The position numbers were made by a program, and so were the translations under genes. From NCBI RefSeq assembly GCF_003236315.1, contig NZ_POTY01000003.1, forward strand, positions 29,733 to 93,732: a stretch of 64,000 nucleotides of DNA. Reading direction: 5' to 3'. Positions 17,001 through 24,962 of this stretch are shown in pieces; position 1 is the first letter of the stretch, and each line of letters begins with the position of its first letter. Under the pieces are notes generated by a model. It did no database searches. It was not told the origin of the DNA and saw nothing but the letters and a program-made list of their open reading frames with translations. This DNA comes from Micromonospora craterilacus. Lineage in GTDB: Bacteria; Actinomycetota; Actinomycetes; Mycobacteriales; Micromonosporaceae.

Positions 17001-17064
17001 GCTACAGGACCACGGCGACCCGGTCCAGTACCGCAACATCTGGATCGAGCCGCTTGACCCGTAG
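14059..17064 (+). CDS. secreted multidomain PA14/sugar-dehydrogenase-like/CBM/DUF1080 protein
   Basis: 1001 residues from the ATG after CAGGAGGAACC. Residues 1-37 are a signal peptide with a long arginine n-region (possibly Tat-like RRRGRRRA, though no true twin-Arg-FLK motif). Residues 70-195 form a PA14 domain (LTSDDGSRLTIDNQLVVDHDG). Residues 217-560 form a glucose/sorbosone-dehydrogenase-like beta-propeller (GMAFTPGGDLVLSTWGG, EPQGVAVVDGTVYV, LRTPNGIGWGPRGEVLVTDN). Residues 680-805 are a CBM6/35-type carbohydrate module (FFEAEEGRTT). Residues 810-1000 are a DUF1080/3-keto-disaccharide-hydrolase domain (ITLFNGGDLTEWQ, NSGVYLQDRYEIQVLDS). The combination suggests extracellular handling of polysaccharide or 3-keto sugars. 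Confidence 0.88.
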   Translation: MTAPSRRRGRRRAALAAAGAALATLLAAAPVTSATAAPVTADVPPQEPGVTLRSYDMGVPLSALCTLKPAQTPNVDKLMPQINWTTTDEFGLSDRFISHVIANLAVPTDGAYTFRLTSDDGSRLTIDNQLVVDHDGLHAETSREGSVTLSAGLHPLFVEYFENGGDQVLRLEWRPPGADGFSLVPTAALSTDAGVVRVTAPGWKYCEGAADSAGDGLPLDRVHPGYTLTDLRPEGFQPQVTGMAFTPGGDLVLSTWGGTDNATGEVYVVKSVTGRTTPGQVTYRKFAEGLREPQGVAVVDGTVYVTQKHELTALRDTDGDGRADDYKTVATWPWGGNFHEFAFGLLYRDGYFHLNLSVAINYGGATTVPQPAPNRGTSIKVHAKTGKITYVAGGLRTPNGIGWGPRGEVLVTDNQGGWLPASKLVEIQDGAFYNHYTTPTGPFDDKPVTRPIVWIPQNEIGNSPSTPVLLKQGPYAGQLVVGDVTYGGLQRVFLEKIEGQYQGAVFRHTQGLEAGVNEVTLGPDGAIYVGGLGAGGNWGQEGKLTYGLQKLTPNGTSVFDVKQMRASHVGFELEYTKPLSAETARQLADAYQVTQWRYGATSQYGGPKLELETLTVSKAELSGDRRTVKLKIPGLKESRVVHVRSPRPFSSADGEELWNTEAWYTLNEIPGRVVQPQTFFEAEEGRTTAVGMATDHAGYSGAGFAAGFASDGSSTRISVEVREAGTYDLAMRYSNGPNPYSGEKQLSLYVNGARIEQTVFPSTVTWKEWGTVSTTVRLNKGRNLVEYRKEAADSGHVNLDVLAVRPHGKRITLFNGGDLTEWQHTDGREPEWAVANGAMTVRNGDLRTMQAFGDFRLHVEFNLPLYPPDVTGQARANSGVYLQDRYEIQVLDSFGVDPPQTNDAAAIYQQKAPDVNAARPPQTWQTYDIVYRQARYDAAGNRVEKPRVTLVWNGVTVHDDVEIQGPTGGSRPEGPATGAIRLQDHGDPVQYRNIWIEPLDP

Positions 17065-17089
17065 TTTCGCCAGTGGCCAGCACGCGGAC

Positions 17090-17118
17090 GGCCGGGACCG
17101 GGTTCGCCCGGCCCGGCC
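17090..17118 (+). terminator. hairpin with TTCG loop after the sugar-dehydrogenase gene
   Basis: GGCCGGGACCGGG (17090-17102), loop TTCG (17103-17106) and CCCGGCCCGGCC (17107-17118) form a 12-bp stem with one bulged base. It starts 25 bases after the stop codon. There is no U-tract, as is common in high-GC actinobacteria. Confidence 0.65.
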
Positions 17119-17151
17119 GCCCGCATGGCGGCCGCCCCAGCGCCCGGCGCG

Positions 17152-17598
17152 TCACCAGCCCCGCAATGACAACGAGTCGCCTCTCGCGATCGCCGCCAGC
17201 CCTTCCGCCACGTAGTCGGCGAGGTCCGACGGCAGCGCCGAAGCCTCCACCCAGCACAGCTCGCTGCATTTGCCGGGCTCGGCGATGAACGGCTCGCCGC
17301 TCCAGCGCTCCACGGCGAAGAACAGGTGGAAGTACTCACGATCTCCGGGATGCTCCGGCGCGGAGTGCATGAGCAGGGCAAGACGACAGCGCTGCGGATC
17401 AGCCTCGATCCCGAGTTCCTCCCGCAGTTCCCGCACGAGACCCGTGACGGCATCTTCACCGCCGTCGAGATGCCCGGCCGGCAGGCTGAGCTGACCGTCG
17501 CGGTAGCCGGTCGCCGAACGGCGGATAAGAAGTACCCTCCCCCGGTCCTGGAGAATGCCGTAGACGGCAGCGGCGACGCGAAAGGGTTCGGCGGGCAC
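17152..17598 (-). CDS. Nudix hydrolase
   Basis: 148 residues, a single Nudix domain. The Nudix box begins at GHLDGGED (42-49) and continues through LVRELREELGI, matching G-x5-E-x7-R-E-U-x-E-E-x-G-U with all catalytic acids present. The N-terminal strand FRVAAAVYGILQDRGRVLLIRRS is typical of a house-cleaning or ADP-ribose/NTP-type hydrolase; the C-terminal half gives no specificity loop I recognise. It is convergent with the preceding plus-strand gene and divergent from the ABM gene at 17738. Confidence 0.9.
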   Translation of the reverse strand: MPAEPFRVAAAVYGILQDRGRVLLIRRSATGYRDGQLSLPAGHLDGGEDAVTGLVRELREELGIEADPQRCRLALLMHSAPEHPGDREYFHLFFAVERWSGEPFIAEPGKCSELCWVEASALPSDLADYVAEGLAAIARGDSLSLRGW

Positions 17599-17737
17599 AG
17601 CCAGACCCTATGCCCGCCCGCATCGGCCCGCCGCACCCCGTCGACCACGGGTCCCAGCGCAACGTCGACCGGTCGGCGGATACGGTGGGGCGGCGATCGG
17701 TGACACGCGGGGCAACCCGGGACGGGAGACGCTTGAA

Positions 17738-18067
17738 ATGATCTTCATCACCGCGAAGTTCCGGGTGCTGCCCGAGCACGCCGACCGGTGGCCGGAGATC
17801 GCCGCCGACTTCACCCGGGCCGCCCGCGCCGAGCCGGGGTGCCTGTGGTTCGACTGGTCCCGCAGCGTCGACGACCCGACGGAGTACGTGCTGGTCGAGG
17901 CGTTCCGCGACGGTGACGCCGGTGCGGCGCACGTGCAGTCCGAGCACTTCAAGCAGGCGCAGCAGAGTCTGCCGCCGCACCTCGCCGAGACGCCGCGCAT
18001 CGTCAACTTCACGGTGCCGCAGGACGACTGGTCCGAACTCGGCGAGATGGCCGTCCCCGGCCGCTGA
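17738..18067 (+). CDS. putative quinol monooxygenase (ABM domain)
   Basis: 109 residues, one YgiN-like ABM domain: MIFITAKFRVLPEHADRWPE, then EPGCLWFDWSRSVDDPTEYVLVEAFRDGDAGAAHVQSEHF, and a C-terminal extension VPQDDWSELGEM. The Glu-Pro-Gly-Cys and W-S-x-D segments are conserved in this group. It is predicted to be a small cytoplasmic dimer acting on quinols or reactive metabolites. A GGGAGACG ribosome site precedes the ATG. It is monocistronic. Confidence 0.88.
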   Translation: MIFITAKFRVLPEHADRWPEIAADFTRAARAEPGCLWFDWSRSVDDPTEYVLVEAFRDGDAGAAHVQSEHFKQAQQSLPPHLAETPRIVNFTVPQDDWSELGEMAVPGR

Positions 18068-18124
18068 CCACTACCGGTACCAGGCCGGACGGGCGAGATC
18101 TGCTCGGCGCATCCACCCCGCTCG

Positions 18125-18457
18125 TTATGGTCGGATGTCCAGGGCCCCGATCAGGCCGTCGCGGATGGTGAAGCGGTGCCGCAGCCGGACCGGGCTGCCC
18201 GGGAAGGTGCCCGTGATCAGGGTGGTCACCACGAAGTTGCCGCCGGCCTCCTCCTCGACCTGCTCCGGTACGGCGTCGTAGGCGAACTCGGCGGCGGTCC
18301 GCTCGCGCCAGGCGCGGATCGCCGCCGGTCCCTCGTACGTCTGGTCCTCGTCGGCGACGATCGCGTTGTCGGCGAAACAGGCGACGAAGGCGTCGATGTC
18401 CGTTTCGCCGATCACCCGGTAGTAGCGGTCGATCACGTCGGGAACCGTGGCCGTCAT
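18125..18457 (-). CDS. SnoaL-like/NTF2-fold protein
   Basis: 110 residues forming one cone-shaped NTF2-like fold: VIDRYYRVIGETDIDAFVACFADNAIVADEDQTYEGPAAIRAWRE, then beta-strands NFVVTTLITGTFPGSPVRLRHRFTIRDGLI. This class includes polyketide cyclases, isomerases and many stress proteins. No cyclase-specific His/Asp signature can be confirmed. It is read away from the ABM gene (convergent). Confidence 0.82.
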   Translation of the reverse strand: MTATVPDVIDRYYRVIGETDIDAFVACFADNAIVADEDQTYEGPAAIRAWRERTAAEFAYDAVPEQVEEEAGGNFVVTTLITGTFPGSPVRLRHRFTIRDGLIGALDIRP

Positions 18458-18542
18458 GTGCCATCTCCTCGATCGGGACGCACGGGCGCGTCGCGGGTCG
18501 TCGCGCCTGGGTTACCACGAATGCGCCCCGATAGGCATCTGC

Positions 18543-18974
18543 TCAGTCGAAGTCGGCCGGGCTGAACTCCCGCGGCTCCACCAGCACCAGCCAGTTGCCG
18601 GAGTTGTCGCGGGCCACGGCCTCCACCCCGTACGGGCGCTCCTCCGGCTCCTGGAGGAACTCGACCCCCTTGGCCCGCAGCTCGTCGTACGTCTTGCGGC
18701 AGTCGTCGACGCCCAGGCCGACGCCGAAGAGGCTGCCCTCGTCCTGCGCCCGGCGGAACATGCCGGCCACCTCCGGCGACAGCGGCGGCCCCGGCACGGT
18801 CAGGTTCACCTGTAGTTCGGGCTGGCTGGGGTGCTTCACGGTGCACCACCGGTAGGAGCCGTCACCGATGGTGACATCGGTGTGTTCGGCGAACCCGAGC
18901 ACGTCGATGTAGAAGGCCTTGGCGGCGTCGATGTCCTTGACGAAGACGCTGGTGATGGAGACGTTGGTAATCAT
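18543..18974 (-). CDS. VOC-family (glyoxalase-like) protein
   Basis: 143 residues, two VOC beta-alpha-beta modules: MITNVSITSVFVKDIDAAKAFYIDVLGFAEHTDV (1-34) and VGLGVDDCRKTYDELRAKGVEFLQEPEERPYGVEAVARDNSGNWLVLVEP (85-134). The metal ligand positions hold His/Glu-like residues in part, so dioxygenase, isomerase or resistance roles are all possible. It lies 52 bases downstream of a small AraC regulator on the same strand. That pair occurs widely, so the AraC protein is probably its regulator. Confidence 0.87.
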   Translation of the reverse strand: MITNVSITSVFVKDIDAAKAFYIDVLGFAEHTDVTIGDGSYRWCTVKHPSQPELQVNLTVPGPPLSPEVAGMFRRAQDEGSLFGVGLGVDDCRKTYDELRAKGVEFLQEPEERPYGVEAVARDNSGNWLVLVEPREFSPADFD

Positions 18975-19026
18975 GCGGCCAGGCTAGGCAGGGCCGGGGG
19001 CGTCCGGCTTCTCCTATCGTGCGACG

Positions 19027-19446
19027 TCACCCGCGCCGCTCGGCGAGCCCCCACATGAACACGAAGCAGCCCGGGATCCGCGGCGCCCCGGTGCTCGCCC
19101 AGCGGCGCTGGAACTCGCTGGGCGTCTCGCCGACGAGTTCGGAGAACCGGCTGCTGAAGGAGCCGAGGCTGGCGAACCCGACGGCGTGGCAGACCTCGGT
19201 CACCGTGAGGTTGGTGGCCCGCAGCAGGTCCTGGGCCCGTTCGATGCGCCGCTGGGACAGGTACGCCGCCGGCGACCGGCCGTACGTGGCGGTGAACAGC
19301 CGCTGGAAGTGGTGCTTGCTGATGCCGGCGACCGCCGCGACGGCCGCGAGATCCAGCGCCTCGGTGTAGTGGCGGTCCATGTGGTCGCGGGCCCGTCGCA
19401 GGTGCACCAAGAGGTCACCCGGGACCCGGAGGGGTGGAGGGCTCAT
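19027..19446 (-). CDS. small AraC-family regulator (DNA-binding domain only)
   Basis: 139 residues from the ATG at 19446-19444. An upstream in-frame start adds 15 residues that run into the intergenic region and is not favoured. The protein is nearly all HTH_18: LDLAAVAAVAGISKHHFQRLFTATYGRSPAAYL and LTVTEVCHAVGFASLGSFSSRFSELVGETPSEFQRRW. It has no separate sensor domain, so activity is probably set by abundance or a partner, as for MarA/SoxS-like members. It is likely co-transcribed with the VOC gene. Confidence 0.87.
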   Translation of the reverse strand: MSPPPLRVPGDLLVHLRRARDHMDRHYTEALDLAAVAAVAGISKHHFQRLFTATYGRSPAAYLSQRRIERAQDLLRATNLTVTEVCHAVGFASLGSFSSRFSELVGETPSEFQRRWASTGAPRIPGCFVFMWGLAERRG

Positions 19447-19614
19447 CACCGTCGAGCCTAGGCACCAGATCGACGCCGGACGCCGTAACACCCAGTATCC
19501 GTAACGGACGGGCCTGGTCGGGCGCTCTCTACCAGTGTAGACAGGATCCTGATCATGATGGCCGGGCCGGGCCTTTCCCGGGCGCCGTGGTCTGACTCAG
19601 AGGAAGGGGGCCTG

Positions 19615-20844
19615 GTGCGGGTCGAACTGCAACGCATCGTCGATGCCGTCGCCGCCCATGCCGGCCGTCCCGCCCTGATCGAGGACCGACGGCAACGCGT
19701 CGTCGTCTACAGCGAACAGACCGGCACGGTGGACGAGGTCCGCCGGGCCTCGATCCTGCGCCGGCAGACCGTCCCCGAGGTGATCGCCTGGCTCCGCGAC
19801 TTCGGCATCGCCGACGCCCGGGCGGCGGTGCGTACGCCGGCCTGCCCGGAGCTGGACCTGCTGCCCCGGCTGTGCGTGCCGGTGCGCCACCACGACCTGC
19901 TGCTCGGGTTCGTCTGGTTCATCGATCCCGACGGCACCATGGCCGACGTCGACCTGGCGGCGACCGGGCTGCTCAAGGAGCTGTCCCTGGCCCTGTACCG
20001 GGAGAACCTGCTCGGCGAACTGGCCGCGCAGAGCGAGGCCGAGGCGGCGTGGACGCTGCTCGCCGACAGCCCGGACACCCGCGACCAGGCGGTCCGGGCG
20101 CTGCTGGAGGCGGGGATGATCGCCGCCGACGGGCCGCGGATCGCGCTCGTCGCCCGGCTCGTCGCGCCCCGGCAGCGGCAGCCGGACGAGCGGGCCCGGA
20201 TCGCGCTGGAGCAGTCGCTGGTGGCGGCCCGACGGCGGGCCGGCACCCGGGAGGCGCTGCACCTGGTCCGGCACGACCACGGGGTGCTGCTGCTGCCCGC
20301 CGAACCGTCGGCCGGCCGGCCCACCCCGGAGGTCGCCGCCCGGCATCTCGACGACGACCTGCAACACGTCACCCGCAGCCTCGGCTCGGTGGAACGGACC
20401 GTGGTCGGGGTCGGCCGGACCAGGCCACGCCTGGCCGACGTCGTCGAGTCGTACGGCGAGGCGCTGCACGCCGCGCGGATCGGCGCGCAACTGCCGACGC
20501 TGGGCCGGGTGGTGCTCTGGTCCGGCCTGGGCATCTACCGCGTGCTGGCCCGGCTCGGCGAGCAGCAGCTCACGGTGGCCGACGTCCACCCGGGGCTGGC
20601 GCGGCTGCTGCCCGTACCGGGTAACCAGGCGCTGCTGGCGACGCTGGAACGGTACCTGGACCTGGCGGGCAACGCCCACGCCACCGCGGCCGAGCTGCGG
20701 CTGCACCGCACCACGCTCTACTACCGCCTGCAACGCATCGAGGAACTCGCCGGCACCGACCTCAAGGACGGCGCCGAGCGGCTCTGCCTGCACCTGGCGT
20801 TGAAGCTGGCCCGGTTGACCGGCCATCACCGACCGGAGGGGTGA
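19615..20844 (+). CDS. PucR/CdaR-type regulator
   Basis: 409 residues from the GTG after AGGAAGGGGG; an ATG 60 bases upstream is open but leaves no ribosome site. The N-terminal 150 residues are a GAF-like sensor region. A GGDEF-like middle (CdaR_GGDEF) lies around 170-310. The C-terminal HTH_30 (ATAAELRLHRTTLYYRLQRIEELAG) is near 360-385. PucR/CdaR proteins respond to purines, sugars or amino acids. The next gene, 128 bases downstream on the same strand, starts a sugar ABC operon, which is the likely target. Confidence 0.88.
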   Translation: MRVELQRIVDAVAAHAGRPALIEDRRQRVVVYSEQTGTVDEVRRASILRRQTVPEVIAWLRDFGIADARAAVRTPACPELDLLPRLCVPVRHHDLLLGFVWFIDPDGTMADVDLAATGLLKELSLALYRENLLGELAAQSEAEAAWTLLADSPDTRDQAVRALLEAGMIAADGPRIALVARLVAPRQRQPDERARIALEQSLVAARRRAGTREALHLVRHDHGVLLLPAEPSAGRPTPEVAARHLDDDLQHVTRSLGSVERTVVGVGRTRPRLADVVESYGEALHAARIGAQLPTLGRVVLWSGLGIYRVLARLGEQQLTVADVHPGLARLLPVPGNQALLATLERYLDLAGNAHATAAELRLHRTTLYYRLQRIEELAGTDLKDGAERLCLHLALKLARLTGHHRPEG

Positions 20845-20972
20845 CCGGCTCCGACAGGCGTAGCAGACCGGAACGAAGATCTTCGACAGGTGCCCGATGA
20901 CCGGGCGGTACGGCGGTCCATAGGTTCGGCGGGGCCCGAGCATTCGGGCCGTCACCGGATTGGGGGTAGTGC

Positions 20973-21806
20973 GTGGTCGGGCGCTGGCTCGGGCGGTACG
21001 TCCTGCCCGCCCTCGTCGCGGCGCTCTTCGTCGCCCCGCTGTGGTTCATGGTGGTCGGCTCGCTGCGGCCGACCGGTTCCCCGCCGCCCCGCACGCTGGA
21101 GCTGTGGCCGGCGGAACCCACCACGGCCGCGTACGCCCGCCTGCCGGAGCTGGTCCCGCTGTTCCGCTATCTGGCGAACTCCGCGCTGGTGGTGGCGCTG
21201 GCCGTGCCGCTGACCGTGCTGGTCGCCTCGCTGACCGGGTTCGGGCTGCGGCTGTTGTCCCGGCCCGCACGGCGGCGCGCACTGATCGGGCTGCTGGTGC
21301 TGCTGCTGGTGCCGGTCACCGCCGTGTGGGCGACCCGGTTCGAGGTGTTCCGGCTGGCCGGGGTCGTCGACACGTACCTGCCGCTGCTGGCACCGGCGGC
21401 CCTCGCTGTCAGCCCGTTCCTGGTCCTGCTGTACGCGTGGAGCTTCGGCGGCGTGCCGGACAGCCAGTTGCAGGCGGCCCGGCTGGAGGGTGCCGGATGG
21501 CTCACCATCTGGCGGCGGCTGGCGCTGCCGCAGGTCAAGCCGGCGACGCTCGCGGTCGCGGTGCTGGCCTTCACCTTCCACTGGGCCAACTTCATCGACC
21601 CGCTGCTCTACCTGACCAGCGGTGACCGTTACACCTGGCCCCTCGGGCTCCGCTTCCTCCTGCTGCTCAACCCGACCGACTGGCCGCTGCTGATGGCCGG
21701 CAGCGTGGTCGCCACCGCGCCGTGCGTGCTGGTGTTCCTGCTGGCCCAGCGGGTCCTGCTGGCCGACGACCCGTTGGCGGCGCTTCGATCGAAAGGACGA
21801 CCATGA
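20973..21806 (+). CDS. sugar ABC transporter permease (MalG type)
   Basis: 277 residues from GTG. About six membrane segments are visible, starting with LPALVAALFVAPLWFMVVGSL (12-32). The cytoplasmic EAA loop reads QAARLEGAGWLTIWRRLALPQVKP near 168-191, as in carbohydrate CUT1 permeases. The large periplasmic loop between segments 1 and 2 carries the usual proline-rich SPPPRTLELWP. It is first of five plus-strand genes joined by 4-base start/stop overlaps. It should pair with the second permease at 24087. Confidence 0.92.
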   Translation: MVGRWLGRYVLPALVAALFVAPLWFMVVGSLRPTGSPPPRTLELWPAEPTTAAYARLPELVPLFRYLANSALVVALAVPLTVLVASLTGFGLRLLSRPARRRALIGLLVLLLVPVTAVWATRFEVFRLAGVVDTYLPLLAPAALAVSPFLVLLYAWSFGGVPDSQLQAARLEGAGWLTIWRRLALPQVKPATLAVAVLAFTFHWANFIDPLLYLTSGDRYTWPLGLRFLLLLNPTDWPLLMAGSVVATAPCVLVFLLAQRVLLADDPLAALRSKGRP

Positions 21807-23086
21807 CCCCGACCTGGCGGCGCGCCTGCGCGGCCCTGCTCACCGTCGCACTCGCCACCGCCGGTTGCACCTCCGGTGACGGGAAGGCGGACCGACCCGG
21901 CATCACGGTGGTGCTGTTCGGCGACGCCGAGGAGGTCGCGGGCTACCGCAGCCTGGTCGACGGCTTCACCGACGCCAACCCGGACATGGATGTCACCCTG
22001 TCCCCGGTGGCCACCCAGGACGAGCTGATGGCGCGGCTCACCACCTCGTTCGCCGGGGGCCAACCGCCGGACGTGTTCCTGATGAACTACCGCCGGTACG
22101 GGCAGTTCGCCGGGCAGGGCGCGATCGAGCCGGCGCAGTCGTACCTGGACGCCAGCAGCGCGATCAAGGAAAGCGACTTCAGCCCGCGCGCGTTGGACGC
22201 GTTCCGGTTCGACGGTCAGAAACTGACCTGCCTGCCGCAGAACCTGTCCTCGCTGGTCGTCTACTACAACGCCGACCTGTTCCAGGCCGCCGGCGTCGCC
22301 ACGCCGGCACCCGGCTGGTCCTGGGACGACTTCCTGGCCGCCGGGAAGGCGCTGACCGGCGACGGCCGGTACGGGATCGGCGTGGAGGCGTCCATCGCCC
22401 GGCTCGCGCCGTTCGTCTGGTCCAACCGTGGTGAGCTGGTCGACGACGAGAACCGGCCGACCACGCTGACCCTGCGCGCGGACCCGGCCGCCCGCGAGGC
22501 CGTCGACTGGTTCCTCGACCTGCAACTGCGCCACCGGGTCGTGCCGCCGGACGCGGAGGAGCAGAGCGAGTCGAGCGAGGCCCGCTTCCTGCGCGGCACC
22601 CTCGGCATGTACCTGAGCAGCCGGGTCGCCGTGCCCACCCTGCGGACCATCACCGGGTTCACCTGGGACGTCGCGTCGCTGCCGGTCGCACCGGGCGGGG
22701 TGCCGGCGTCGATCCTGCACAGCGACGCGTACTGCATGAGCGCCGGTCTGCCCGACCACCGGCCGGCGTGGCGGTTCATCGAGTACGCGATGGGTGCCAG
22801 CGGGCAGCAGACGCTCGCCGAGTCGGGCCGGACCGTCCCGTCCCGGCTGGACGTGGCCGGCTCGCCGGCGTTCCTGGACCCGGCCAAGCCGCCGCGCTCG
22901 TCGCAGGTCTTCCTCGACGCCGAACCGCACCTGCGCGCCACCCCACGCACCGCCACCTGGGCCCGGGTCGAGAAGGAGGCGAACAAGCTGCTGGAGGAGG
23001 TGTTCTACGGCCGGGTCGACCGGGAGGAGGGACTGCGCCAGCTGGAGGAGACCGTCCGTCCACTGTTTACGCCGGCGGGCAAGTGA
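21803..23086 (+). CDS. sugar-binding lipoprotein of the ABC transporter
   Basis: 427 residues from the ATG inside the permease stop. Lipobox TAGC places the lipidated Cys at residue 22. The mature part follows the MalE-type order: PGITVVLFGDAEEVAGYRSLVDGFTDANPDMDV, GGQPPDVFLMNYRRYGQFAGQGAIEP, then VVYYNADLFQAAGV and SWDDFLAAGKALT. It should capture a sugar at the outer face of the membrane and pass it to the permeases. The ligand is not deducible. The stop overlaps the ATPase start (GTGA). Confidence 0.93.
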   Translation: MTPTWRRACAALLTVALATAGCTSGDGKADRPGITVVLFGDAEEVAGYRSLVDGFTDANPDMDVTLSPVATQDELMARLTTSFAGGQPPDVFLMNYRRYGQFAGQGAIEPAQSYLDASSAIKESDFSPRALDAFRFDGQKLTCLPQNLSSLVVYYNADLFQAAGVATPAPGWSWDDFLAAGKALTGDGRYGIGVEASIARLAPFVWSNRGELVDDENRPTTLTLRADPAAREAVDWFLDLQLRHRVVPPDAEEQSESSEARFLRGTLGMYLSSRVAVPTLRTITGFTWDVASLPVAPGGVPASILHSDAYCMSAGLPDHRPAWRFIEYAMGASGQQTLAESGRTVPSRLDVAGSPAFLDPAKPPRSSQVFLDAEPHLRATPRTATWARVEKEANKLLEEVFYGRVDREEGLRQLEETVRPLFTPAGK

Positions 23087-24090
23087 ACGAGCCTCGAGGC
23101 ACCATCCGGCTGGCGGCGCTGACCCGGTCGTACGGCCGGACCACCGCCGTCGACGGCGTCGACCTGGACGTGTCGGCCGGGGAGCTGATCACCCTGGTCG
23201 GGCCGTCCGGGTCGGGCAAGTCGACGATCCTGCGGCTGATCGCCGGGCTGGACCGCCCCGACGGCGGCCGGGTCCTGGTCGACGGCGCCGACGTCGCCGG
23301 GGTGCCGCCGCACCGCCGCGCGGTGGCGATGGTCTTCCAGGACTACGCGCTGTTCCCGCACCTCACCGTGCTGAGCAACCTCACCTTCGGGCTGCGGGTA
23401 CGCCGGGTGCGGCGGGCCGAGGCCGACCGGCGGGCCCGCGCCGCCGCCGACCGGCTCGGCATCGGCGACCTGCTGGACCGCTACCCCGACCAGATGTCCG
23501 GCGGCCAGCGCCAGCGGGTGGCGCTGGCCCGGGCGCTGCTCCGCGACCCCAGCGTCTACCTGCTCGACGAGCCCCTCGCCAGCCTGGACGCGCCGCTGCG
23601 TTTCGCCACCCGGGCGGATCTGCTCGCCCTGCACCGGGAGCTGCGCACCACCACCATCCACGTCACGCACGACCAGCACGAGGCGATGACCCTCGGCGAC
23701 CGGGTGGTCGTCCTCGCCGACGGGCGGGTACGCCAGGTCGGCCCACCCCAGCAGGTGTACGACGAGCCGGCCGACACGTTCGTCGCCGGGTTCCTCGGCA
23801 GCCCGCCGATGAACCTGGTTCCCGGCGGTGGAGTGCTCGGCGGCGATCCGGCGCTGACGCTCGGCGTACGCCCGGAGGACCTGACGCGCGACGACGCGGG
23901 GCCGATCACCGCGACCGTCGAGGCGGTGGAGGCGCTGGGCAGCGAGGCGATCCTGCTGACCCGCTGCCCGGACCGCACCCGGTTGATCGTCCGCACCGGT
24001 CCCCGCCCCGGTGTCGCCCCCGGCGACGAGGTACGGCTGCGCGCCGACCGGCTGCACCAGTTCGACGCGGCCACCGGGCGGCGCCGGTGA
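23083..24090 (+). CDS. ABC transporter ATPase (MalK/UgpC-like)
   Basis: 335 residues from GTG overlapping the previous stop. Walker A GPSGSGKST near 40-48, signature SGGQRQRVALARAL near 139-152, Walker B VYLLDEPLASLD, and switch His in HVTHDQHEAMTLGD are all present. A C-terminal TOBE-like regulatory part (240-330, RPEDLTRDDAGPITATVEAVEALG) marks the sugar CUT1 class. Having its own ATPase inside the operon is less common in actinobacteria, where a shared MsiK often serves these importers. Confidence 0.94.
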   Translation: MNEPRGTIRLAALTRSYGRTTAVDGVDLDVSAGELITLVGPSGSGKSTILRLIAGLDRPDGGRVLVDGADVAGVPPHRRAVAMVFQDYALFPHLTVLSNLTFGLRVRRVRRAEADRRARAAADRLGIGDLLDRYPDQMSGGQRQRVALARALLRDPSVYLLDEPLASLDAPLRFATRADLLALHRELRTTTIHVTHDQHEAMTLGDRVVVLADGRVRQVGPPQQVYDEPADTFVAGFLGSPPMNLVPGGGVLGGDPALTLGVRPEDLTRDDAGPITATVEAVEALGSEAILLTRCPDRTRLIVRTGPRPGVAPGDEVRLRADRLHQFDAATGRRR

Positions 24091-24962
24091 GCCGCCCCCG
24101 TTCACCGCTGACCGGCTGGGCGTTCCTCGCCCCGTACGCGATCGCGGTGGCCGTGCTGGTCGCGGTGCCGGTGCTGCTCAACGTGGGGTACGCGTTCACC
24201 GACCACACCGGACTGACCCGCGACCCGCAGTTCGTCGGGCTGGCCAACGTCCGCCGACTGCTCGACGACCGGTTCCTGCTGGACAGCCTGGAGGCGTCGC
24301 TGTTCCACGTGGCGCTGGCCGTACCGGTGCGGTTCCTCGCCGCGGTGGGGCTCGGCCTGCTGCTCGCCGCCCCGCGTCCCGGCGGGCGCTGGTTCCGCAC
24401 CGCCGTCTACCTGCCCACGGTCATCCCGGACGTGGCGCTCGCGGTGCTGTTCCTGTGGGTGCTCAACCCGTTGTACGGGCCGCTGAACCAGTTCCTGGGG
24501 CTGTTCGGGCACGCCGGGTACAACTGGCTCGCCGACCCGACCACCGCGCGGATCGGCGTGGTGCTGATGCTCGCGTTCCCGATCGGCGAGGGGTTCATCG
24601 TGGTCCTCGCCGCCCGCCGGCTGCTCGACGGCCGGCTGTACGAGGCGGCGGCGCTGGAGGGCTGCGGGCCGTTCGGGCAGTTGCGCCGGCTCACCCTGCC
24701 GCTGCTGGCACCGGTGCTGGTGCTGCTGGCGGTGCGGGACATCATCCTCACCCTGCAGGTCAACTTCGTGCCGGCGTACGTGCTCACCGACGGCCGGCCG
24801 GCCAACGCCACCCTGTACCTGCCGGTCTACATCTTCGACCAGGTCTTCGAGTTCTCCGGCTTCGCGTACGGCTCGCTGGTGACGATCCTGCTGATGCTGA
24901 TCACCGCTGTGATCATCACCGGGCTGCTGATCGCCGTCCGACGGTGGCGGGTGCTGCGATGA
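24087..24962 (+). CDS. sugar ABC transporter permease (MalF type)
   Basis: 291 residues from GTG overlapping the ATPase stop. Six membrane segments begin with WAFLAPYAIAVAVLVAVPVLLNVGYAF (10-36). FHVALAVPVRFLAAVGLGLLLA and LPTVIPDVALAVLFLWVLNPLYGPLNQ are typical of MalF/UgpA. The EAA loop is EAAALEGCGPFGQLRRLTLPLL near 190-211. It should form the membrane channel with the permease at 20973. Its stop overlaps the lipoprotein start (ATGA). Confidence 0.93.
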   Translation: MSRPRSPLTGWAFLAPYAIAVAVLVAVPVLLNVGYAFTDHTGLTRDPQFVGLANVRRLLDDRFLLDSLEASLFHVALAVPVRFLAAVGLGLLLAAPRPGGRWFRTAVYLPTVIPDVALAVLFLWVLNPLYGPLNQFLGLFGHAGYNWLADPTTARIGVVLMLAFPIGEGFIVVLAARRLLDGRLYEAAALEGCGPFGQLRRLTLPLLAPVLVLLAVRDIILTLQVNFVPAYVLTDGRPANATLYLPVYIFDQVFEFSGFAYGSLVTILLMLITAVIITGLLIAVRRWRVLR

